A DNA stretch of 64,000 nucleotides from Neoscytalidium dimidiatum. Taxonomy: Eukaryota; Ascomycota; Dothideomycetes; Botryosphaeriales; Botryosphaeriaceae. The DNA is taken from the NCBI GenBank assembly GCA_037367355.1, contig CM074697.1, positions 682,001-746,000 on the forward strand. Reading direction: 5' to 3'. Of this stretch, positions 47,106 through 56,447 are shown piece after piece (the first letter of the stretch is position 1; every line of letters begins with the position of its first letter). The notes under the pieces were generated by a model that saw nothing but the letters and a program-made list of their open reading frames with translations, had not been told where the DNA came from and ran no database searches. Position numbers and translations under genes: made by a program.

Positions 47106-47933
47106 GGCTGGCTGCGACACGCGCACCCGCACGCAGCCTCCATTCCCCGGCGGCCTTTGTCCGCCCCATTCTTCCGCCCCTGCCCCTCCGAGACAGCCCA
47201 GGCGCCTCTCATCCTGGCCGCGCCCGTCACTGAGGACCGCACTGCGCTGCGCTGCGCTGCTGTCGTGCGCCCGAGAATTGCAGCGCTTAGGCCGTCGGCG
47301 GGCCAGTTCGCGGCGAGTACAACGAGCTGCAGCCCTCGTTTCAGGCGCACCTTCCCTCTCTCCATCCGCCGACTGGCATTTTGCCTGCGCAGCCGCATTG
47401 CAATCCCTGGTTCCCAGCGGCCGCCTCGGCCCACTGACTCGTCGCTCGATCTCGCAGCAGGCGCGGTTTACTTTTCCTGCGAGCCCTCTCCGAGCCCGTC
47501 TCCACTACGGCACCGGCCAGCGCCAGACCAGCGAAGCTGCCTCGACGGCGCTACGAGAGGCCGCCGCCATCACGCTGCCCAGAGACACGTCCGCTCAACG
47601 GCCGCCAGAGAGCATCGCGACCTGCATCGCGCGCCGAGTCCCCTCCCCTCCCCCCAGCCCCAACGACCGCCCCAGCAGACGTGTCCATTGCGCTCGAACC
47701 ACTGCGCATACGGAGCTCGACACGGATCCGAACGCCCTCCGCGACGCGCCAGCCCCAGCGCACCTCTCCCCGTGCCTGCCCTCCCAGTCCCACTGCGACA
47801 ACACAACCAAGGCCCGACCTCCACTCCTGCTTGACCTGGCGTTTTGCTGTCGCCAACGGTGCCCTCCCGAGCCTGCGGGGGGCCATAATCCCACGAACAG
47901 GACCATCGCGCGCGCGGAGGGACACACGCGACC

Positions 47934-50900
47934 ATGGATCATGGAGCGTGCAGCGTCATCTACCTGGACCGGCGGGCGCACCCCGAGCGTCTGCGGAGGG
48001 ACAATGTGCTGGCCAGTCTGAATGCCCGCGATGCCCGCGCCGCCTCGTCGCCCGGCTATTTCAACTTCGCCAAGTCCGCAGGCACGCACGAGGTCCTCTC
48101 CAACGTCGAGACGCTGCTGTCAATCTTCCACGAGAGTACGGCCTCCCGCTCCCTGCCCGCCATCCTTGCCCCATTGCTAACCGCGCCCCAGTCGACGTCC
48201 ACCGCTCCGGCTCCGCCGCCCTCGACCGCATCTGGCACCTCTACAACTCGTCCAGCCTCGACAATGCCCCCATAATCGTCCTGATCGACCTGCCCTACGA
48301 CGAGGAACGTCGCATGAAGCGCCTGTCGCGCGAGCCTCGCACTCCCTCGCCCACCGCCACGCGCACTCCCGGCCAGGACGTGACTGAGCCAGAAGACTTG
48401 TATGGGATGCATCTCCTCAGACATATCTCCGCCGAGATACAGGACCGGCGGTTACCAAAGCTTGTCATCCCGGTCATCCTACTAAGCGGCCTGGACTACG
48501 AAATCGCCCCCGACAGCAACTCGCCTGGCACGAGCGGATCGCAGGCCCTCACCGACACTGTGCGCCTAACCCGTTATCTGGATGCTGGAGCCGTAGATGT
48601 GCTCGCCAGCCCGTTGTCGAAAGACCACATCCACGGATTGGCAGTGCACGCTTACCGAATAAATAAGGAAGTAATGCGGGAAAAGTCGAGCTTTCTGGCC
48701 CAATCAAAGGGTCGCAAGGTCTCATGGGTCGGCGTTAACGAAGCGAAGCCCTTCTCGTATTTGCGGGAAGCCATGGTCTCGAATTTAATGGGTAACATTT
48801 GTAATCCGGACACGGCGCGGGATGCCATAGATCCGAAGTAAGAGAAAGCAAGCAAGCACGGGAATGCGCCTTCATTTGCTGACCACATCCGTAGCGACAT
48901 CGAGGTCAGCCCCGAACGACAGGCGCAAATAGCGAAGGCTGTAGGCACTTGGTCCTTCTCGGCGCACGACTGGAACGATGACGAATTATTATTCGGATCG
49001 CTGGTAATGATTAAGCACGCCCTAAGCATGCCCGAGGTGGAGCGTTGGCGCATGCGCGAAGGTATGGTATAAGTTTCACAAGTTATGCGGAGGTTGCTAA
49101 TATATTCCAGACGAGCTGTTGATCTTCCTCCAAGCGAGCCGAAATGCTTACAACGAATTTGTTCTTTACCATAACTTCCGCCACGTTGTGGACGTGCTCC
49201 AAGCTCTGTTCTATTTTCTCTTACGGATCGGCGCGTTGCCCGCATATCCTTCGGGCGCTTCTAGCACTCCTGTCGAACAACCTCCCATCGCCACTCTACT
49301 CAAGCCTTTCGATTCATTAACCCTCCTTATATCCGCCATAGGACATGACGTCGGGCATCCGGGTGTCAACAACGCCTTCCTGGTTGCGCTCAATGCACCC
49401 CTGGCACAACTGTACAATGACCGCTCTGTGCTCGAGTCATTCCACTGCGCTGCGTACTCGCAAATCCTCCGCAGATACTGGCCGGACGCCTTTGCAGATG
49501 TCGCTATGCGAAAGCTCATGATTAACTCGATTTTGGCCACCGACATGGGCCTCCATTTCAAGTATATGGCTGATTTGGGGAATTTGCAGGAGAAGCTGGC
49601 TCACAACAATGGTGGTATTGACGGATGGAGCCCTAAGGTTCTAGAAGAGTACAGGGATCTTTTATGTGGGCTGCTTATCAAGTGTGCGGACATTAGCAAT
49701 GTGGTATGTCTTCTCGCATTGATCTCTCAACCCCCTGTCCGTAGAACAGTTCGTGCGAGGCGTTACGTGTGATGCACCGCTGTTGCTAATCACCATCTCT
49801 TTGATCCACAGGCGAGAAATTTCAGAACTGCGGTCCAATGGGCTAGTATTCTCACGGATGAGTTCAGTAATCAAGGCCAAATGGAGCAAGAGCTCTCATT
49901 GCCTACTTGCCTTTTTGGCGGACCGCCTGTCCGAGATGATATCATCAAATTGGGAGAGTCGCAGATCGGTTTCATGAACATTTTCGCTAGGCCATTGTTC
50001 GAGTCTGTCGCGGATATCCTGCCCAACATGCGTTTCAGCGTCAACGAAATCATCGAGAACAAGGTCATCTGGCAGAAGAAGATCGAAGAAGCAAAGGCGC
50101 ATTTGGTCCCACAGCTGGATGGTGGCGCAGAAGTTGGCACTTCGATCCTAGATCAAGCACGGAGCCCCTTGTCGACAAGTCGTGTGGATGTGTCGGATAC
50201 CAGACCGATTGCTCCAGAGCGTACGGAATCGACATCTAGCTCCTTCAGGGCGCCGAAGGCAACATTCCCGCCACCTCCGCTGAACTTATCAGAGTCATCG
50301 CGTCGATCATCGCCGGCTTTGAAGTCGGCACCAGAGCCTCGTCGCTCGTCTGTTGCAGCGCTCCCAATCCCGCGTCATCTCATTGAGGGACAAGGGAATA
50401 GAAATCCGCACTCGCGTCGCGGCAGCGCCGATGCAAGCTTGACAACGATCCTGGTAACACAGAACCCGAGCAAACCCTCCGAAAAAGTGAAAAAGAAGGG
50501 CCTGCGCTTACGATCGCAGTCGCCCGGCAAGCGTCGCAACAGCCGTCAAGGACTCGGATTTTTCCGCCACAAATCCCAACAGTCGCCGAGATCAGACTCC
50601 CCAGTACGTCCACCTTCCTCGTCTGCACCGCCCGTACCTCCCCTGCCTTTGTCGACTGATTTGACCGCGCCACCCTGGACCCCACCCAGTTCGTCTCAGA
50701 CTGATTTTGTCATTCAGCCTCGCGTTCCTGGGAGTCCTTATCTACCGACAGCAAATGGTGCTATATCTGCGAACAAAAATTTGCAACCGCCTCACTCAGG
50801 AGCTCACAGCCCTGTGAGCCCTATCTCCGTGGATTCAGACTATGAGATTCCTCCTCATGTAGGACGTCCTCCAATCCCACCAATTCCTGCCAACGTGGAC

Positions 50901-51371
50901 GGTCCGCAACATGAGAGCGAGGCTCCCGCACCGCCTCGGTGGAAAGCTGCTGGGTCCGCTTTCAGGTCCAGACACTCTCGCAAGGGCTCTCTTACTCCGT
51001 CCTTGACTGGGTTTGAGGTTCAGCCTCCCGAGACAAGCAGCAGCGCGGACAAGAGTGCTCACACGATGAGTGAATCCCCAACTTTGCACACGCTGGAAGG
51101 CGTGGGAGAGGGTACCAGCGGGAGACCGAAGAGCAGAGGCGGCGTTTTTGGGAGGTTTTGGCGGAGAAAAATCAGGGGAGACAAGGCGTCTTGTGGAGAC
51201 CTGCAGCAGGAGAAGGACATGCCTTCACAGACGCAAGGATACCAGTACCCGCCGCCGCCCAAGACTCCGGTCAACTCAGGTGCTGCTGGACCCCGTCGTG
51301 GAAGCATGCCTCTCCTTCCTGGTTCGTTCCCGGATACGCCTCCCCATCGCCGTCAAGAGCGTGAAAGGTAG
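47934..51371 (+). CDS. PDE2: High-affinity cAMP phosphodiesterase (Pde2-type, class I PDE) with receiver-like N terminus
   Basis: The enzyme hydrolyses cAMP to AMP and so limits PKA signalling. The model joins 47934..48135, 48192..48837, 48895..49061, 49111..49703 and 49812..51371, 1055 aa. The catalytic HD domain (about 300-640) has HNFRHVVDVLQ (His359), the metal signature SAIGHDVGHPGVNN (His417-Asp418) and KCADISN (Asp532). It continues through NIFARPLFESVADILPNMRF and NEIIENKVIWQKKIEEAKAH. The N-terminal 270 residues look like a degenerate receiver: ACSVIYLDRRAH, then IIVLIDLPYDEE, then LVIPVILLSGLDYE, and finally AGAVDVLASPLSKDHIHGLA. The C-terminal 390 residues are Ser/Pro-rich and probably disordered. 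Introns are 56, 57, 49 and 108 nt, all in frame. The protein is about twice the length of yeast Pde2. Confidence 0.92.
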
Positions 51372-54035
51372 TATAGTGGATAAAGAGGGGGATACAACAG
51401 AATCAGAAAGTCATCAAAAGTCAAATTGGCATTACTTCACGTCGGAGATTTCCCCATGATCCTCCTCCCTAGGTGGATGGACCGCCATCTCCCGCTTTCT
51501 TCAGAAATCACTTTCACGCCCCGACGGTCGTTCCACTCCTCTCATCGAACTTGCAGGCGAGTGGTCACCCACGTTGTCCATTTCCTTGTTTTCGCGACAT
51601 CTACCAGGAGTTGGAGCACCGTATCTAATACAACGCCACGAGAGGACGACTTCGAGGTATGGAACCGACACGAACCACACGAAAAGGAACGAAGACATAC
51701 TACAAAAATCCATTAATCAGCAATGAATACGGATCGGCGCTGAGGATTCTACTTTCCAAAACACTGGAGAAATATAAAAAAAAAAAAACACGCAGACACA
51801 CTTAGCACCTCGACTGCGACTTTTTCCCCACCTCCACCATCTCGTTTGTCCCGGACGGGACCGGCGCATACGTGGCGTTTCTTGGAGCGAATTTCTGTTT
51901 CGGTTGAAAACGGCGACTGTTGCTTTTTTCTTGGCGGTGCGGGCCGTGCCGATGGCGCAAAAACCGAACCCCTTATTCCTTCTTTCCCTTTCCTCCGATC
52001 GCTTCCTGACAACAACGACGCCTGACACCGCCCTCGGTCTCGCCTCCGGCGAATTTCCCGATGCGAACACTTGCCATTTCCTTATCTCGCTCCGTTTTCT
52101 ACGGTTGGAAAAGATCATCTCTTCATTACCCGATCGGCAAGTTGTTCAGCCCATCATCATCGTGGCCGGAACCAGTTCGTCAACTGGATCCCAAAGCGGA
52201 ACGAGGTCTCACTCATTAGAGCGCCACTCCTTTGATCGTCTTTCCTTACTCCCGGTGGAGGGTTTGCTCATTTCGGCAGCCATCGGGCGCCCAACCTGAC
52301 CAGCAGCGTCGTTCTCGTTACTCTACTTTCTTCACGAAATGCAGCGCAATCATTTCTAAAAAGCGCTTAGGGAACTCGGATGGACATATCGGTACGAGCA
52401 TGTTGTAGACTTTTGCCGCCTTCTTTACTGCTTTTTGTTTAATCTTCTGGGTGTTTTGATGCCATGAGACGCAGAGCATGATTGGTGATGCGCCTTCCGC
52501 TCCTCGGCGTCAAGGTCTTGCTTTTGCGCTACGACCGTGCCCGAAAGGGTGTCTTTGCGCTCTTGCAGAAGTTTCCTTTTCATCTTTTCTTTTTCTCATC
52601 GCGCTCGAAAGTATTTTTCTGATGCGGGCGTGGGCCGGAGCGGGCTTCATAGATACCATTGCGCGTAGGGTTATCTTTCTCCTTCTCTTCTCCCTGGCTG
52701 GTTGCCAATTTTTCCTTGCCATCTCCCCTTTACGATCTGTTCTCCGAAAGTTGTTCACGAGAGACAGACATGGATGCGTGATAAGCATCTCTTAAGCTTC
52801 CACCCCCCGTCTTCCCTTTTTTCTTTCCTTTGCGAGCGGTTAAATGTGCAGAAGGAAATGTGAGTTTGTTTTGATGCAGAGCCCGAAGGAGAGCTGGGAA
52901 GAAAAAAAAGATGTGGGAATGAATGTGCTGCTTACTGACTGCTGTTGTATCGCTCGATCTGGTCTCGTTTTTGTTCTCGTCGTGTTTTCCTTTTGACCGT
53001 CTGAGGTTTTGCTGTTACGTGGGATGGATACCGTTTTTGCCGAGATCCTATTTCTCCCGTCATCACGACCACCGCTACCACCACTACCAGCGCCGGCGGG
53101 TTAATCTCCGTGTTGTTTCCCTCTTTCTGTTTAGTTCCTAACGGGTGAATGAAAAATGTGTAGACCGTGCTGTTGTTTCGTTGCTCGCCTGTTTTTCCTT
53201 GTCTGGTTTTTCTCGTTGCGTCATGTGGTGGATAGCTGAGCGAGTTGTTGCGACGGAGGAATTGTGAGGACATGTTTTTAAAACTGTTCCTTGGGTTTTT
53301 GTGAGGGAGGTGCGCCGTGTGAGTATCAGGAGATGAGAGAAACAGCAGCTGGTACAACGATATATATTATATCACCTTTGTTTGGCTTGTTCTTGGTGAC
53401 CAGTTGATGAGGGAGTAGAGAGATAAGTGTGGAAAGAGGCCTCCGTCTGTTCTTCCGAATCCTGCTGTCGATGTGTTGCGCGGTATCATAGCTTTCACAG
53501 AAGGTGGTTGATGGTTGACGCTCTCGTGTGAAATGATTTATAAGTGACGGTTTGGGATATTGGACGTTCTATGTTGCAAAGAGGAGAGCCTTTGCTACGG
53601 ATTGAGGATTAATGCTATGCAGAACTGTGCTGTGTTTGAAGTCGAAAGCGTTCGGTAAATAGACTAACATGGAATATTGTACAGTACAAAAAAGGCTCAG
53701 CGCGGTGTGTCAATTTGTGTAAATAGTCTTCTCCTCATCTAAACCCTCAGAGGGACAATCCATTGATTCGAATATGCTGCATGACCTCAGCTCCGAATCT
53801 ATACATACCTCGATATCCTTCCCTACGATGCGGACCACATAAGCTGCTGGATCACGAGTGAACGATTCATGTGAATGTTTATAGTGTTGGTGCCTTTAGC
53901 TGGGACTAACTACGCGAAAGAACAAGTGATTCCTTCCCTTCGAGAAGCAATGGTTTCGGACACGATCTATCCCCGGAAAGCAAAAAGGTCAGTCGCAGAG
54001 AGGCCTTTTAAACACCCTCTCGGACATTTCCTCCC

Positions 54036-54060
54036 TACCACCTCCTTCCAAGAGGTGGTA
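54036..54060. repeat. Small perfect inverted repeat (9-bp arms)
   Basis: TACCACCTC and GAGGTGGTA flank a 7-nt loop. It lies about 300 bp before the larger foldback. This may be coincidence in a short sequence. Confidence 0.6.
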
Positions 54061-54356
54061 AGAAGCACACCAACCTCTCGCGCCATATGCCATTAGCAGC
54101 GATGGCTAAGAGACCATCGCCACCCGGCCCTTAGGTGAGAGAGACAGTAGACTTAGCTAACTATTCACTGTAGAGGCGACTGAAGGAAGCAGAGGGAGGG
54201 GCAGTCAATTTGCTATTAGGCAATCACTCGTCCACGGCGAAGTCACTTCAGTTCTGGCAAAATCTCACACGTTTCATTTATTGCTCTGTTCGCAATAACC
54301 TAGGTGTCTCCAAAATAGTTTCAGTACCAAGCTCATTTCCAGTGCTGTCTTACAGG

Positions 54357-54431
54357 GAGTTGAGGCAGTCGTCCGGACGTGAAAGTCGTTGACATCTTCT
54401 GACATTCATGTCCGAACGACTGCCTCAACTC
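54357..54431. repeat. Strong 75-nt foldback: 31-nt arms, 13-nt loop
   Basis: The left arm 54357-54387 (starting GAGTTGAGGCAGTCGT) pairs with the right arm 54401-54431 at 28 of 31 positions. The 13-nt loop is GTTGACATCTTCT. The first 16 pairs from the base are perfect. The three differences between the arms are C/T, G/A and A/T. The first two would form G-T/G-U wobbles in one strand's RNA. It lies in a gene-free region between convergent genes. It could be a small-RNA precursor hairpin, a relic of a foldback element or a 3'-end structure. Confidence 0.9.
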
Positions 54432-55595
54432 TATATGCACTCTACTATCGTTACTGATTCTCAAAGGGCTTTCCAAACCCTCCTTTTCTCTTACACACTC
54501 TCTCTCTCATAAAGCTACATCATTCCTAATACATAAATGATCATCGCTTATATTCTAGACGACGTTGCGCTCCTAAAATGAACCAAAACTTTGCTAGTAG
54601 ACGCAAAGTCAAGTCTTGAGTGTACTGAAGCGTAATAACTGATGGAGCTTACTTCGCCTGTGGATAAAAGTACTAGATACACCGGACGGTGAAATGGAGC
54701 TTCGGGGCATTGGCATCGTTGCGCAAAACGCAGTGTTCTGACACATGGACTTGGCTATCACAGCGGTTGTCGTGATACACCACCTCAAGCTCAGAGCACA
54801 CTGGGAGAGCGAAGGGAGAGAATGAATTCAGTTTCTCAGTGGATTTGAAGTTCTTGATCGAACCTACAGGACATCTAAACGAGCCAAATTCTACTTTTAA
54901 ATCAGGCTGCACTCCTGCGAAGTGGAGAAGTTCAAATTCAAATGGATGATACGTGGTTGCGCTTTGCGTCAAACGAGAGGGTGATCGTAGTGTTCAGGCA
55001 ATTTTCAGCCTGCGCTCAACGGTTGATCTGTTTTCTGTCTGACATAGATGCTTCTGACCGGGGCTAAGGAGATCCGTTCCAGGAATCCTCCTTACGGCAG
55101 AGACAATTTCTGATCCCAAAAGAATCTTTCAAGGAGCGTGGTGCAGTATTCTTATGGATCCTGGTGATGGACAAACGTTGTGATTCATAAGATTTATGGA
55201 GGCCATGCAACGTACTACTGTCTCCATTTCAGATCTTTCAAATCCAAGTTGGTTGCATCAGACGTCGGATGGCTCCGCTAGAGCAAGCAGATATCAAGAG
55301 GGTTGTGGTCGTTTTGTAAGAAGTCCAAGGGCCCAATACTAAAAGCAATCTCAATTTGAAGGTTTCGCTCGTTCTCGAAGGCCGGGTTCCTGCCGGCGAA
55401 AGTTGAAATACATGACGAAGCCGCGGTTGAACCGATGTGTGGTGAGACTAGTGCGTGCAAAGAACTCGCCAGGAACGCCGTGACGTGTCTCGTCAGAAGT
55501 CCATCCAAAGACCGCGGTCGAAGTGAAAGTTGACGTTTCTCGAACCAAGAAACCTGTTGCATAAAATTGGATAGGTGAAGCTCAAGAGCAACTGC

Positions 55596-56447
55596 TCAAG
55601 ACGCGGCGGGAGCACCAGCAAAGCGTGCCTTGCGAGCTTCCGCCTTCGCCTTGTCGTCCGCATTCATCCACGAGCCACTACCATCTGCGTTGCTCCTTGC
55701 TTGCTCGTTTCCTCTGCGCTGCTCGCCGCCGCCCCTGCGACCCTGGAAGCGTCCACCACGGCCACGTCTCTTGAAGCCTCCACGACCACCCTCATCTCCA
55801 GTATCCCTGCGACGCTTGAGGCGACCCTCCGAGAGAGCCTCGTTGAGTCCTTTGGGGGCAGCCTCAGAACCGAACTTTTTGGCCCTTTCCAGCAGCTTCG
55901 AGGCCTCATCATCTTCTGGCAGACCAAACTTCTTCGCGCGCGCCTTGCGCTTTTCTAGCTCTTCCTCCAAAGACGTCTCCTTCAACCCAGACGAATAGTC
56001 TTTCTTCTCGACGGGCGCAGTCTCGGCGGGCGTCTCGGCGGCAGAAGCATCATTGGCTGCATCGCCCTCCGGGGCCTTGACAGAAAGATCATCGGTCTTC
56101 GATGGGTCAACATCGGCGACTTGGTTGGGCACAGCCTGGGGGTTTGCGACGGCACCCTTGCCGCCAGCCTTGATGGCAGTTGCGGCTGCCTCGGTGGTAG
56201 CATCGGCCGCGGCGGACTTGGTGTCGGCGGGCTTCGTGTCGGCCGGGTCATCGTCCCAGTCGATTTCATCCTCGGGCGGTGCAGCGGCCGCATCAGCGGG
56301 CTTATCAGCGGTAGCTTTCGCTGCGTCGGCCTTGTCTGCTTCCTGGAGACGCGCAACCATCTCGGCCTTCTTGCCGGTGTGGGGAAGCGACCGCTGCTTG
56401 AGCAGGGCCTCAAGCTCGGCATTCTTCATCTTCGCGTAGTCGGTCAT
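55596..56447 (-). CDS. THO1: SAP-domain mRNP assembly factor Tho1 (SARNP/MOS11 family)
   Basis: Tho1 binds RNA and chromatin and helps co-transcriptional mRNP packaging and export alongside the THO/TREX complex. It is a single exon of 283 aa. The SAP domain is at 1-38 (MTDYAKMKNAELEALLKQRS, then KKAEMVARLQEADK). A long Ala/Asp/Pro-rich acidic linker (about 40-170, with DEIDWDDDPADTKPADTKSA) follows. Next is the Tho1/MOS11 C-terminal motif, EEELEKRKARAKKFGLPEDD and LLERAKKFG (two copies of the (R/K)AKKFG element). The tail is RGG-rich (GGRGGFKRRGRGGRFQGRRG), a usual RNA-binding and arginine-methylation region. The start is set by the conserved SAP beginning; upstream sequence is leader. Its 3' end faces PDE2. 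Confidence 0.9.
   Translation of the reverse strand: MTDYAKMKNAELEALLKQRSLPHTGKKAEMVARLQEADKADAAKATADKPADAAAAPPEDEIDWDDDPADTKPADTKSAAADATTEAAATAIKAGGKGAVANPQAVPNQVADVDPSKTDDLSVKAPEGDAANDASAAETPAETAPVEKKDYSSGLKETSLEEELEKRKARAKKFGLPEDDEASKLLERAKKFGSEAAPKGLNEALSEGRLKRRRDTGDEGGRGGFKRRGRGGRFQGRRGGGEQRRGNEQARSNADGSGSWMNADDKAKAEARKARFAGAPAAS

Larger units (their letters stand above)
43127..47933. other. Long intergenic stretch: A/T-richer left half, GC-rich repeat-bearing right half
   Basis: These 4.8 kb lie between the frameshifted gene and PDE2. From 43.3 to 45.3 kb only short unrecognised ORFs occur (for example 43762-44151 minus). From 45.9 to 47.9 kb the DNA is GC-rich and full of tandem repeats, with ORFs open in several frames on both strands. 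That part is probably PDE2 promoter and leader rather than coding DNA. Confidence 0.5.
51372..55595. other. Long intergenic stretch between PDE2 and THO1 3' ends, with a strong foldback
   Basis: These 4.2 kb separate convergent 3' ends. From 51.8 to 53.3 kb the plus strand is unusually T/C-rich. A run of 13 A lies at 51776-51788. The clearest structure is the inverted repeat at 54357-54431. A minus-strand ORF at 54673-54972 (99 aa, five Cys) is unrecognised. No tRNA or transposase is visible. Confidence 0.5.

Noticed and set aside
46396..48021. 541-codon plus-strand ORF across the GC-rich region before PDE2
   Set aside because: It crosses pentamer and hexamer arrays, overlaps long ORFs in other frames and the opposite strand, and runs through the PDE2 start in another frame. 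It is a result of GC-rich composition.
55278..55562. Minus-strand ORFs just downstream of the THO1 stop
   Set aside because: Some segments look protein-like, but they follow the THO1 stop within 40 bp, two overlapping frames compete and there is no start context or recognised motif. Treated as 3' flank.
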